Below are positions 55,741-63,563 of a DNA stretch of 64,000 nt, one piece after another. The notes below the pieces were generated by a model that saw only the letters and a list, made by a program, of their open reading frames with translations, was not told the origin of the DNA and did no database searches. The position numbers and the translations under genes are program-made. The stretch's first letter is position 1; every line of letters begins with the position of its first letter. Origin of the DNA: Verrucomicrobiia bacterium (GTDB taxonomy: Bacteria > Verrucomicrobiota > Verrucomicrobiia > Opitutales > Cerasicoccaceae); NCBI GenBank assembly GCA_030425485.1, contig JAUIAM010000022.1, positions 1 through 64,000 of the forward strand, read 5' to 3'.

Positions 55741-55945
55741 CAATGTTATGTCCGCAGATTCACACCGATTATTCCGAGGCTCTCTGTGAGCATCTGTGTG
55801 ATCCGTGATTAAAATGTAGAGGCATCTCCGGCTACGGTTTTATTTAAACACCTCTAGCCAAGCGCACCTTTTGCTCTCGTAAAAGCACTGAGCTTACGGA
55901 GACACCTTGCGCTCTGCGTCTCTGCGGTTAAAGCCCCTCAGGCTA
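55741..55945. repeat. Repeat-rich gap before the DUF4886-like gene
   Basis: Three patterns are mixed here. One is CGCAGATTCACACCGATTA facing ATCTGTGTGATCCGTG, an inverted pair. The second is TAGAGGCATC facing CACCTCTAG (about 55816-55857), another inverted pair. The third is CTGAGCTTACGGAGACAC (about 55889-55906), resembling the terminal motif of the 40241 element, followed by CTTGCGCTCTGCGTCTCTGC. No gene seen in this 286-bp gap. Confidence 0.4.
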
Positions 55946-55999
55946 ATTCGTCTGCTCGTTTTGAGGTTTGAAAACACAGCCTGGCAGACAGTCGTGAGC

Positions 56000-56986
56000 T
56001 TATTTCACTCCTCGCCCGCGCTCGGCTTTTACCACCTGCTCGGCAACCGTGCGCAGTTGAGCGGCTTGCTCGGCGGTGAGTTTCTTCGGGACGAAATCCG
56101 CAGGCACCGTGTCAGCGTCGAAAAGCACGAGATACCAAACGCACCCAGCCAGGTAGTCGCCCGCGCTGTTGGCGTGCTTGAAGTCCAGTATCATCTTGCG
56201 CGATCCGTCGTCTTGCCTGCGGTTAAAATAGCCCACAATCAAGCTGCCGCTTTGATCGGGCAAGGCGCCATCGGGGCGGTTGTCGAAGTCAAAGGTTTCA
56301 TCAACCGTGTATTGCCAATCCGGTGTCGCGCGCGCCGCCTGGAAGGCTGTTCCCACGGGGATAATACGGAAGCCATTGGTTTTAGCCAGGTGCTGGTAAT
56401 TTGCATGCAGGCGATCGTACATGATCTGTTGGTCCAGGTCGTCGGCTTTTTGAAAAGCGGGCGCGTCCCAGCGCCAGGCCCATGTCTCGTGGACGACGAT
56501 CTCGGCCTGCGGGGCATACTTGCCGATGGCAGCGATGAGGGTGCTGGCATAAGGCTCAAAGCTCTCAGCGCGGAAGCTCTCATTGCTAAGCTGCTGGATC
56601 GTCACCACATCCCAGGCTTCGGCCTGCAACATTTGGATGAGGTTGGCCTTTTCCTTTTTGCGGGTCTGCGGGTCCATGTACTGGTAGGCATCGCCCGCGG
56701 CATCACCGGCTTCGGCCTGGGTCAAATGCCGCACATGTCGCTCCAGTGAACATCCCCCGATAATGCCGTTTCTAAAGATAAACTCTTTTCCGCCCGCCGC
56801 AGCGATCTCGGGCAAATAAGTCATCGCATCGTGCGAAAAGCTATTCCCGATAGCCAAGACCTTGATGCTATCGCGCTCGGCGGCTTCGGCGAGCTGAGTC
56901 AGGCAGAGAACTGCCATGAGACAGAGCGCAATGTGCTTCACGCTAAGCGCGAAATTGCTGTGCGGGTGTTTGGTTTCGCAAAACAT
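56000..56986 (-). CDS. Secreted SGNH-like protein (DUF4886)
   Basis: About 328 residues from the ATG at 56986; a GTG at 56941 (KHIALCLMAVLCLTQLAEA as signal peptide) is an attractive alternative. After the signal comes KVLAIGNSFSHDAMTYLPEI, the GNS block I of an SGNH-type fold and typical of DUF4886, and VVTIQQLSNESFRAESF. Near the C-terminus DFKHANSAGDYLAGCVWY carries the catalytic-type His. These proteins are common in polysaccharide-degrading Bacteroidota and Verrucomicrobiota and are thought to be carbohydrate esterases or hydrolases. Substrate unknown. Confidence 0.75.
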   Translation of the reverse strand: MFCETKHPHSNFALSVKHIALCLMAVLCLTQLAEAAERDSIKVLAIGNSFSHDAMTYLPEIAAAGGKEFIFRNGIIGGCSLERHVRHLTQAEAGDAAGDAYQYMDPQTRKKEKANLIQMLQAEAWDVVTIQQLSNESFRAESFEPYASTLIAAIGKYAPQAEIVVHETWAWRWDAPAFQKADDLDQQIMYDRLHANYQHLAKTNGFRIIPVGTAFQAARATPDWQYTVDETFDFDNRPDGALPDQSGSLIVGYFNRRQDDGSRKMILDFKHANSAGDYLAGCVWYLVLFDADTVPADFVPKKLTAEQAAQLRTVAEQVVKAERGRGVK

Positions 56987-57059
56987 GCAAGCTATCTTGC
57001 CCTGACAACTCAAGGGCTGTCAATGCAGCCGGCATATCTCTTTTCATTTAAAGCATGAA

Positions 57060-57953
57060 CTATTCGATACGGAGCTCGAAGGGGTAAAAGCGCTCCACGC
57101 CCGCGAGCTTAACCTGCGCCCAGAGGCGGTAGGTGCCGGGCTTGTCGGTGAGCATGGTAAAGGCCAGCTCAGGCTGGGCGTCTTTCTCTTTGCCGGTGTA
57201 CTTTGGGTGCAGGTGGGCGTAGCCATCGCGGTCTTCATCGAAAGCGACCATGTGGGCGTAAGCCCCCATGACGGGCTCCAGCTCCACGGGTTGTCCATCG
57301 TCCCCTTGCATCGAAAGAATAAATTTGCACTCGCGCGAAACGCCCGGCTGCTCGGGCTGGATGTCCAGCCTGGCCGTGTAACCGCTCACGGATACCGCGT
57401 CTGTCCGGGGTTGAACCAACGCGACCTGAGCCTGCTCCGAGGGCGCTACGTTGATTTCGCCGACCGCGACAAGCTGTTGCTGGGTCCGGGCCAGGACAAA
57501 CTCGGCAAAGAGCGTGTAGGTGCCACTGCGCTGGGGGGTAAAGCTAAAGTTCCATTGCCCGCTGGTCGCATCGGGCACGGGGTGCAGGTGGTGGTAGTCG
57601 TCAAGTGTCGGGTCGATGACGAGCAGGTGTAGCTTTTCGGTGTGCGAGACCGCCATCTCGTGGGGAAAAATATCCGTACCGCTGCTGCTGGCAAAACTGA
57701 GCGAGACGGCGAGCGGCTGCCCCTGGGTCGGCGTGCCATCCAGCTTGACCTCCATATCCAGGGGGAAGCGCAGGCGGCTCAGGTTCAGAAAAGTCGGCGT
57801 CTCATCCTCGCCACAATACTGGATGCCGTCAGCGTCGATCTGTGGGGCATCGTAATGCAGGAACGCGCACTCGGTATCGGGCATGCTGCGCAGTCCGATG
57901 AATGCCGCCACGGCAGCGGCAGAAATAAGCGTGATCGATGCGGTGGGTTTCAT
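57060..57953 (-). CDS. Secreted His-rich two-domain protein beside sco1
   Basis: 297 residues with N-terminal signal/anchor (MKPTASITLISAAAVAAFIG). Two beta-sandwich-like units each carry a similar loop: DDYHHLHPVP at about residue 118 and DGYAHLHPKYTG at about 246, both within VIDP/FDED contexts and both followed by a GTYTLF/GTYRLWA strand. Histidine-rich paired sites of this kind suggest copper binding. It begins 5 bp after the sco1 stop, so the two are co-transcribed. YtkA-like or FixH-like folds are the closest match I can suggest. Metal delivery to cytochrome oxidase is inferred from context. Confidence 0.7.
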   Translation of the reverse strand: MKPTASITLISAAAVAAFIGLRSMPDTECAFLHYDAPQIDADGIQYCGEDETPTFLNLSRLRFPLDMEVKLDGTPTQGQPLAVSLSFASSSGTDIFPHEMAVSHTEKLHLLVIDPTLDDYHHLHPVPDATSGQWNFSFTPQRSGTYTLFAEFVLARTQQQLVAVGEINVAPSEQAQVALVQPRTDAVSVSGYTARLDIQPEQPGVSRECKFILSMQGDDGQPVELEPVMGAYAHMVAFDEDRDGYAHLHPKYTGKEKDAQPELAFTMLTDKPGTYRLWAQVKLAGVERFYPFELRIE

Positions 57954-57958
57954 GATGC

Positions 57959-58621
57959 CTACTGCATGGACTTGAGTCGCTCAAGGAAGGGCGCGGGGTC
58001 CCAACCGCTTCCGGTCTGACGGTAAAGTATCTTGCCCTTGTCGTCGATGAGCAGCGTTGATGCGGTGTGGTTGATGGTATCGTCCTCGTCGATCATGAGG
58101 ATGCCAAACTGCCGCATGAGGTCATCGATAGCCTGCGGGTCACCCGTAAGGAGCATGGCGTTGTCTTCGTCAAAACCGCGCTGCTGCCCGTAGGTTTTCA
58201 GAATTTCCGGCGTATCATACTCAGGATCGAAACTGATCAGGATAAAATGCGCGTCGTCGATGCCGGCTTCGGCGGCTTCGCGCTGGAGACGCTCCATCTT
58301 GGCCGTAGTGGCCGGGCACATGTTGGCGACCATGCAGCGGGTAAAGATGAAGCTCATGACGATCGGCTTGCCCTTGAGGCTCTCGCGGGTCACAAGCTCG
58401 CCGTCCTGATTCCACAGGGCCAGGTCGGGCATGTACTCGCCATCGGCCCGGTAGGCCTTACGGCCGCGCTGGAGGGTGTCGCGGTGGAGTTGGCTGTTGA
58501 TCGTCTCCATGACCGTGATGTCAACCGGGTCAGCATCGGACGGCCCCTGATAGGCAGGCGCAGTGGCTGTGCCCAGGCAAAGAAATATAAGGGATAGGTG
58601 TTTCAGAGGATTGCAATTCAT
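57959..58621 (-). CDS. Sco1/SenC copper chaperone for cytochrome oxidase
   Basis: 220 residues with signal peptide (MNCNPLKHLSLIFLCLGTATA). Thioredoxin fold: LKGKPIVMSFIFTRCMVANM with the two copper cysteines spaced CMVANMC (a variant with five residues between, seen in part of the SenC family), CPATTAKMERLQREA, HFILISFDPEYDTPEILKTY and the copper His in DTINHTASTLLIDDKG. It delivers Cu to the CuA site of CoxB, whose gene starts at 63564. First gene of a two-gene minus unit, divergent from ctaA. Confidence 0.92.
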   Translation of the reverse strand: MNCNPLKHLSLIFLCLGTATAPAYQGPSDADPVDITVMETINSQLHRDTLQRGRKAYRADGEYMPDLALWNQDGELVTRESLKGKPIVMSFIFTRCMVANMCPATTAKMERLQREAAEAGIDDAHFILISFDPEYDTPEILKTYGQQRGFDEDNAMLLTGDPQAIDDLMRQFGILMIDEDDTINHTASTLLIDDKGKILYRQTGSGWDPAPFLERLKSMQ

Positions 58622-58679
58622 GAATATGGCACGCTAGTGTACGGGTTTTCGTGGACTCATCAACCACACGTTTACGGTT

Positions 58680-59741
58680 TTGCGCGCTTCTCCCCACCAC
58701 CCTACCCGTACCGCCCACTACAAACCCGGCCTTTTTTGGTTCGCGGTTTTTGCCATGTGCTGGGCCACACTCCTGCTCTACGCGGGGGCGTATACGACCA
58801 GTATCCAGGCGGGCATGGCCTTTCTGGACTGGCCCCTGTCCAACTCATCCATAAACCCCGATGGCTGGCTGACCAACGAGGACATGCGCGCCGAGCACAG
58901 CCACCGTTTGCTTGGCATGAAGCTCGGATTACTGGCCATCGTGCTGGCGGTTTGGACCTACTTGCGCGAAGCCCGACGAGGCGTCCGCTGGCTGGGCATC
59001 GGCCTGCTGGGCATGGTCATCTTTCAAGGACTACTGGGCGGCATGCGGGTACTCTTTGACCGCCTCAACATCGGCACCGACCACAACCTCATCGCGCAGA
59101 CTTTTGCCGTGCTGCACGCGATGGGGGCAGAGCTGACCGTCTGCCTGCTGGTGGCGCTGGCCGTCGTGTGCTCCCGGCTCTGGATCGAACGCAATGCCGG
59201 GCTGGTTGGCCCCGTACCAAGCGGCCTGCTCCGCTGGGGCAAGATCGCCGTCGGTGTGCTGGCTGTGCAGATTCTCCTCGGAGCGATCATGCGCCACGCC
59301 GGAGCGGGCCTGGCCATTCAGACTTTTCCGCTGACGGAGACCGGGGGCTTACTCCCACGTGCGTGGACATTTCCCATCACCATAAACTGGCTGCACCGTT
59401 TGGGGGCCGCCGTCGCCACGATCACGCTGCTGGTTTTTGTCAGTAAAGTCTACGGCAGCGCATGCACACGGCGTCTGCGTGGTCTGGGCGGGTTGATCCT
59501 TTTCTTGCTCGCGGTGCAAATCGGACTTGGGGCGGCCACCATATGGACCCACAAGAACCCCGTCATGGCATCTAACCATATGGTCGTAGGCGCATTTCTT
59601 CTTGCCTCGACGTGGATGCTCGCTTTGCTCACGCATAAGACTGTGTACGTCGCGCCCCCGGGCGCGGCAAAAAATCCCCAATCCCCGACTCCGATTCATC
59701 GCCCCAACTCACCCCAGGGCGAACCCTCGTTGAATTCATGA
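58680..59741 (+). CDS. ctaA: Heme A synthase (CtaA/Cox15)
   Basis: 353 residues, probably from the TTG at 58680; the only in-frame upstream stop is at 58635 and no ATG lies between. Eight membrane helices. Heme-ligand histidines are visible in RAEHSHRLLGMKLGLL, HLIAQT-type helix 4 (DHNLIAQTFAVLHAMGAELT), NWLHRLGAAVATITLL and SNHMVVGAFLLAS. The TSIQAGMAFLDWPLS segment near the N-terminus is the conserved Cox15 glycine-proline loop. It oxidises heme O to heme A for aa3 oxidases. ATGA overlap with ctaB. Confidence 0.93.
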   Translation: MRASPHHPTRTAHYKPGLFWFAVFAMCWATLLLYAGAYTTSIQAGMAFLDWPLSNSSINPDGWLTNEDMRAEHSHRLLGMKLGLLAIVLAVWTYLREARRGVRWLGIGLLGMVIFQGLLGGMRVLFDRLNIGTDHNLIAQTFAVLHAMGAELTVCLLVALAVVCSRLWIERNAGLVGPVPSGLLRWGKIAVGVLAVQILLGAIMRHAGAGLAIQTFPLTETGGLLPRAWTFPITINWLHRLGAAVATITLLVFVSKVYGSACTRRLRGLGGLILFLLAVQIGLGAATIWTHKNPVMASNHMVVGAFLLASTWMLALLTHKTVYVAPPGAAKNPQSPTPIHRPNSPQGEPSLNS

Positions 59742-60679
59742 GCATCAAATCTCAGGTCAGCCTAAGAGCCGACGCCTCGTGCGCGGAAACGTCTTCGCAG
59801 GCGTCCTCCCTTCCCATTAGCGAATACTGGGAGCTGACCAAGCCTCGCCTGAGCTTCCTGTCCGTCATCACGGCCCTGGTCGGCTACCTGGCAGCCAACC
59901 CCGCCCGCGACCTGGGGAGCCTCTTCGCCCTCGTGCTGGGGACATCCCTTGCCGCCGGGTCTGCCGGTGCGCTCAATCAGTGGCTGGAGCGTGACATCGA
60001 TGCCCGCATGGCCCGTACGCGTGGTCGCCCCCTGCCCTCGGGCGCGATCAAGCCCGCCCACGCGCTGATTTTTGGGCTCGTACTGGGAGCCACCGGGACG
60101 CTGGTTCTTGCCCTTGGAACAAACCTGCTGGCAACGGCCTTGACGGTTGCGATCATCCTTTCCTACGTCCTCGTTTACACCCCGCTCAAACCGCGCAGCA
60201 CCTGGAACACCCTTGTCGGTGCCGTACCGGGAGCACTGCCCCCGCTGGTCGGTTGGTCTGCGGCCACGGGCGGCGTCAGCCAGCTTGGCTGGATTTTGTT
60301 CGGGCTACTCTTTTGCTGGCAAATTCCACACTTCATGGCCATCGCCTGGACTTACCGCAAAGACTACCGTCAGGGTGGCCTCATGATGAGCCCCGTGGTG
60401 GACCCGAGCGGACGCGATGCTGCCCGCCAGTCGTTGCTCTTCACGGTGCTGCTTCTTGGCCTTAGCCTGATGCCTGCCATGCTCGGCATGGTCAGTTGGT
60501 GGCTCTTCACCCCCGTGGCCTGTGGCCTGGGTGTCTGGTACTTTGCTTGTTCGCTCAAATTTGCCCGGACACAGCAGCGCGATAGTGCGGCTCGTCGGCT
60601 GTTTGTCGCATCCATCATTTACCTGCCCGTGATGCTCATCGTGCTCGTGATTGATCGCCTTCTGCTGCCGTGGTCATAG
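59738..60679 (+). CDS. ctaB: Protoheme IX farnesyltransferase
   Basis: 313 residues, nine hydrophobic helices. UbiA-family motifs are NQWLERDIDARMARTRGRPLPSG (NxxxD type) and YTPLKPRSTWNTLVGAVPGA, the CyoE signature. It makes heme O from heme B and farnesyl-PP, the substrate of CtaA. Overlaps ctaA by 4 nt and is followed at 2 bp by the DUF420 gene, forming a tight assembly operon. Confidence 0.96.
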   Translation: MSIKSQVSLRADASCAETSSQASSLPISEYWELTKPRLSFLSVITALVGYLAANPARDLGSLFALVLGTSLAAGSAGALNQWLERDIDARMARTRGRPLPSGAIKPAHALIFGLVLGATGTLVLALGTNLLATALTVAIILSYVLVYTPLKPRSTWNTLVGAVPGALPPLVGWSAATGGVSQLGWILFGLLFCWQIPHFMAIAWTYRKDYRQGGLMMSPVVDPSGRDAARQSLLFTVLLLGLSLMPAMLGMVSWWLFTPVACGLGVWYFACSLKFARTQQRDSAARRLFVASIIYLPVMLIVLVIDRLLLPWS

Positions 60680-60681
60680 AG

Positions 60682-61143
60682 ATGAGTACCGAGAGCATTG
60701 TCCACCTGTTGCCCACGGTAAACGCGTGCCTTAATCTGCTCGCGACCATCTTGCTGACGGCGGGATTCATCGCTATCCGCAAGGACCGTGAGGCGAATCA
60801 GCGCCTCCACCGTGGCCTCATGCTGGCCGCCTTTGGGGTAAGCTGTCTCTTCCTGGCCCTCTACCTCACGCACAAGGGCCTCAAGGCGAACCTCGGGGAC
60901 GAGATCAACACCACGTTTACCGGCGAAGGCATCTGGCGCATGGTTTACTACCCCATGCTGCTTACTCACGTTTTGCTGGCCATGGTCATCGTCCCCCTGA
61001 TCCTCATCACGTTCACCTTTGCCCTGAAGGGAAAATTTTCGAAACATCAGGCTTGGGCCAAGTGGACCTTCCCTCTCTGGTATTATGTGAGCGTGACGGG
61101 CGTGCTGGTATATCTTTTTCTTTACCAATGGTTTCCGAGTTGA
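60682..61143 (+). CDS. DUF420 membrane protein (oxidase assembly, CtaM-like)
   Basis: 153 residues from the ATG at 60682; a GTG at 60670 overlaps ctaB. Four membrane helices. DUF420 features: LLPTVNACLNLLATILLTAG, RLHRGLMLAAFGVSCLFLAL with conserved His, YPMLLTHVLLAMVIVPLILI and AKWTFPLWYYVSVTGVLVYL. In Gram-positive bacteria the related CtaM is required for heme-A oxidase activity. Context with ctaA and ctaB supports the same role. Confidence 0.88.
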   Translation: MSTESIVHLLPTVNACLNLLATILLTAGFIAIRKDREANQRLHRGLMLAAFGVSCLFLALYLTHKGLKANLGDEINTTFTGEGIWRMVYYPMLLTHVLLAMVIVPLILITFTFALKGKFSKHQAWAKWTFPLWYYVSVTGVLVYLFLYQWFPS

Positions 61144-61199
61144 GATAACGCTTCGAGCCTGGATCAATAATAAGGGTATTGCATCTTCAAGGATGCGTC

Positions 61200-61218
61200 G
61201 AAAAACTTGAGGTTTTTC
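61200..61218 (+). terminator. Possible terminator hairpin after the ctaAB operon
   Basis: GAAAAAC (61200-61206) pairs with GTTTTTC (61212-61218) around TTGAG. AT-rich and weak as an intrinsic terminator, but placed 57 bp after the DUF420 stop and 43 bp before the next gene. Confidence 0.35.
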
Positions 61219-61260
61219 CTTTAGCTAGGTGGGGTTGTTCCGATAAATAAGCAAATCCTG

Positions 61261-62484
61261 ATGTACCTAAGCCTACAGAGAACTCTCCTGACGTCGCTGC
61301 TGGCCGCATGTGTTTTGCCCGCATACGGTGTTACGCCCATTGACTCCATCGTCTGGACTTCGACCAATACGCCGGAGGGCTTATACAACTATACCACCGA
61401 CCCGGCGCCGGGCGGCAGCATTTCCGCCAGCGGCGCTCCCGGCGGCCAGTATACCTTTAATTTTGGCCACGGCACACAGAACGACAAGACCCTGGTCAGC
61501 TTCTCATCGGGCGGTAAAACCAACCAGATCATCAATCTGGCCGACCGCGTGAACTTCATCCGCGAGGACAACCCGAATGTCTCCGGCGTGCGCGAGTTGA
61601 TCTGGTATGATGCCGACTACAACCAGAGCACGGGGATCATCGACGTGACGGCCAGTCGCATCAATGACATGGAGGCCACCCTGCTTGGACCCAAAATCAG
61701 TCATGGCACGGACAACGCCTTTGCCAATGTGGCCGGAGCTAATCCCAACAACACCGAGCGCATCGACTACGTATTTTCCACGGAAATGGTGGCTCAGGAT
61801 CTTTCCATCCTCGAGCCCTCCTACGGGGGTAATTTCGACGACCAACTGGACTTTGGCTTTACCATCATTGAGCGCGGGGGCAATGACACCTTCCAGATAG
61901 CACCCATCCTCGAAGTGGGCGATGTTGGCACACCGCAGCAGGGGCTGCCCACCAAGTTCGGTGAGCTCATCACCGTAACGCCCGGTGACTGGGGTGCTGG
62001 CCTCCTGGCCACGGACACCATCGTCGTCCGTGGTGAGCCCGAAGTCGTCGGCACCGAGCTCCAGCCTTCGGCCTGGGTAACCGGGCAATCCCTGGCCGGT
62101 GTTTTCGTCTCCCTCCGTGACCTTGGGCTGGAAGTCGGCGATGCCTTCCGGGGCTACGCACTCTTTGGCGGCGATGTGGACCCGGGGGTTGATTATTCAA
62201 CAGACCCGGTACTCTACAGTAACCGACTTCTGGACACCGCCAACGACTCAGTCTTTCCCAAGAATACCGACGAAGGGGCCGGAGGCGGCCTCGACCTGGT
62301 CTCCGGGGGTGTTGTCTTTGATAGCGAAGGCGTACCGACCACAGGCTTTATCACCGAGACGGTTATCCCCTCCCCGGTCATTCCCTTTGGCGTGAATCCG
62401 CTGTGGGGGCTCATGCTGGGCGGTGTCTACTTCTGGCGTCGTTTGAAGAAACGCACCGCCGAAGCTGAAAATGCTGCCGCCTAG
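61261..62484 (+). CDS. Secreted beta-rich protein with sorting-signal-like C-terminus
   Basis: 407 residues: signal peptide MYLSLQRTLLTSLLAACVLPAYG, then a Gly/Asp/Thr-rich beta domain (GGQYTFNFGHGTQNDKTLVS; ILEVGDVGTPQQGLPTKFGE; RGYALFGGDVDPGVDYSTDP). The end is IPFGVNPLWGLMLGGVYFWR followed by RLKKRTAEAENAAA: a short motif, one hydrophobic helix and a basic cluster, the layout of PEP-CTERM-type sorting tails. The motif itself is not VPEP. It lies between the heme-A assembly genes and coxB but does not look like an oxidase part. Function unknown. Confidence 0.75.
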   Translation: MYLSLQRTLLTSLLAACVLPAYGVTPIDSIVWTSTNTPEGLYNYTTDPAPGGSISASGAPGGQYTFNFGHGTQNDKTLVSFSSGGKTNQIINLADRVNFIREDNPNVSGVRELIWYDADYNQSTGIIDVTASRINDMEATLLGPKISHGTDNAFANVAGANPNNTERIDYVFSTEMVAQDLSILEPSYGGNFDDQLDFGFTIIERGGNDTFQIAPILEVGDVGTPQQGLPTKFGELITVTPGDWGAGLLATDTIVVRGEPEVVGTELQPSAWVTGQSLAGVFVSLRDLGLEVGDAFRGYALFGGDVDPGVDYSTDPVLYSNRLLDTANDSVFPKNTDEGAGGGLDLVSGGVVFDSEGVPTTGFITETVIPSPVIPFGVNPLWGLMLGGVYFWRRLKKRTAEAENAAA

Positions 62485-62549
62485 GCGGAGAAAATCACTG
62501 TTACTCTCAAAGCACTGTAGTCTTGATTACCCCCGATCAAGCCTGCTGA

Positions 62550-63395
62550 ATGAGCCCCATGGTTAAAGGCAAACAGGATGACGAAAAGCCCGTTGAGGAT
62601 TTGCAACCAAGCTTGGGTGCGCGCATCCGGCAAAAAACCGGCCGCACCATCGAGCTAAAAGACGACGACCCCTACCTTTCACTCCTGAGCCTCTTGCCCC
62701 TGGCCGGGGTTGGCCTGCTGGTGTATTCCCTCATCCAGTACGGCAATGCCCTCATTCCGCCCCGACTGACCGATCCCGCCTGGGAGATGCTGACGCTTTA
62801 CGCCATCGGCGAGACGTCCATCAACACCCTTATCGCGTTCGTCCTGATTTTCTCGTTCAAGTGGGGCCCGGTCAATGTCTGGCGCCTGCTCATCATGTAC
62901 CGCATGAGTTGGTCGTGCATTTTTATCGGTATCTTTCTGCTCGGACTTATCCCGCTGGGGGTGTTCGATACGGTGCGGTTATACTCCGTGCTGGACGAAG
63001 GCTACAAGCAAGCCGTGACCGTACAGGACCGCGACTGGGTACGCACCAAGCGCTACATCGAGAATGCGCGGGACGAGGAGCGCATCGAAACGATTTCTAC
63101 CCACTTGCGTCTGGGCGGAGTTTATGACGCGCGGGTCAGGGACAACCCCACGGACAGCCTGCTCGATCGCAAGAACTGGCTCATCGCAGCCTCGCGTCAC
63201 GAGTTCGACAAGCTGCGCGACCAGCTCAATCTCAACCACAAGGGGGAAGTCACACAGCTGTACAAGCGCAGCCTGCGGACCAGCCTGGTCCTGCTGCTTG
63301 ACGGCATCCTGTTCATCATTCTCTGGTCAAAAACTGCCTGGCTGCGCCACCTGTATATTTCACGCGGTGAGATCGCTCCGCACTTGAATGAATAG
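62550..63395 (+). CDS. Membrane protein of unknown function (two or more helices)
   Basis: 281 residues. Cytoplasmic N-terminus, then membrane helices at about 48-68 (LSLLPLAGVGLLVYSLIQYG), 90-110 (TLIAFVLIFSFKWGPVNVW), 118-140 (MSWSCIFIGIFLLGLIPLGV) and a last one near 247-262 (LVLLLDGILFIILWSKTAWL). Between the last two lies a long basic helical loop (RDWVRTKRYIENARDEERIE). No enzyme motif. I do not recognise it. It is 66 bp after the secreted protein and 169 bp before coxB. Confidence 0.75.
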   Translation: MSPMVKGKQDDEKPVEDLQPSLGARIRQKTGRTIELKDDDPYLSLLSLLPLAGVGLLVYSLIQYGNALIPPRLTDPAWEMLTLYAIGETSINTLIAFVLIFSFKWGPVNVWRLLIMYRMSWSCIFIGIFLLGLIPLGVFDTVRLYSVLDEGYKQAVTVQDRDWVRTKRYIENARDEERIETISTHLRLGGVYDARVRDNPTDSLLDRKNWLIAASRHEFDKLRDQLNLNHKGEVTQLYKRSLRTSLVLLLDGILFIILWSKTAWLRHLYISRGEIAPHLNE

Positions 63396-63563
63396 GGCGA
63401 CGCCGTCCATGCGCAGGGGAAATGTTCCACCCGGACAAGCAATAGTAGCAGCCCCAATAGAGGCAATTAGTGTTCCTGCGACATTCCGCTTGCCATGTTC
63501 GGCAAAGCCCACACAGTTAGGCACTATCATCATTAGCGCTATGTTTACCCCCCTTGCTGCCTG

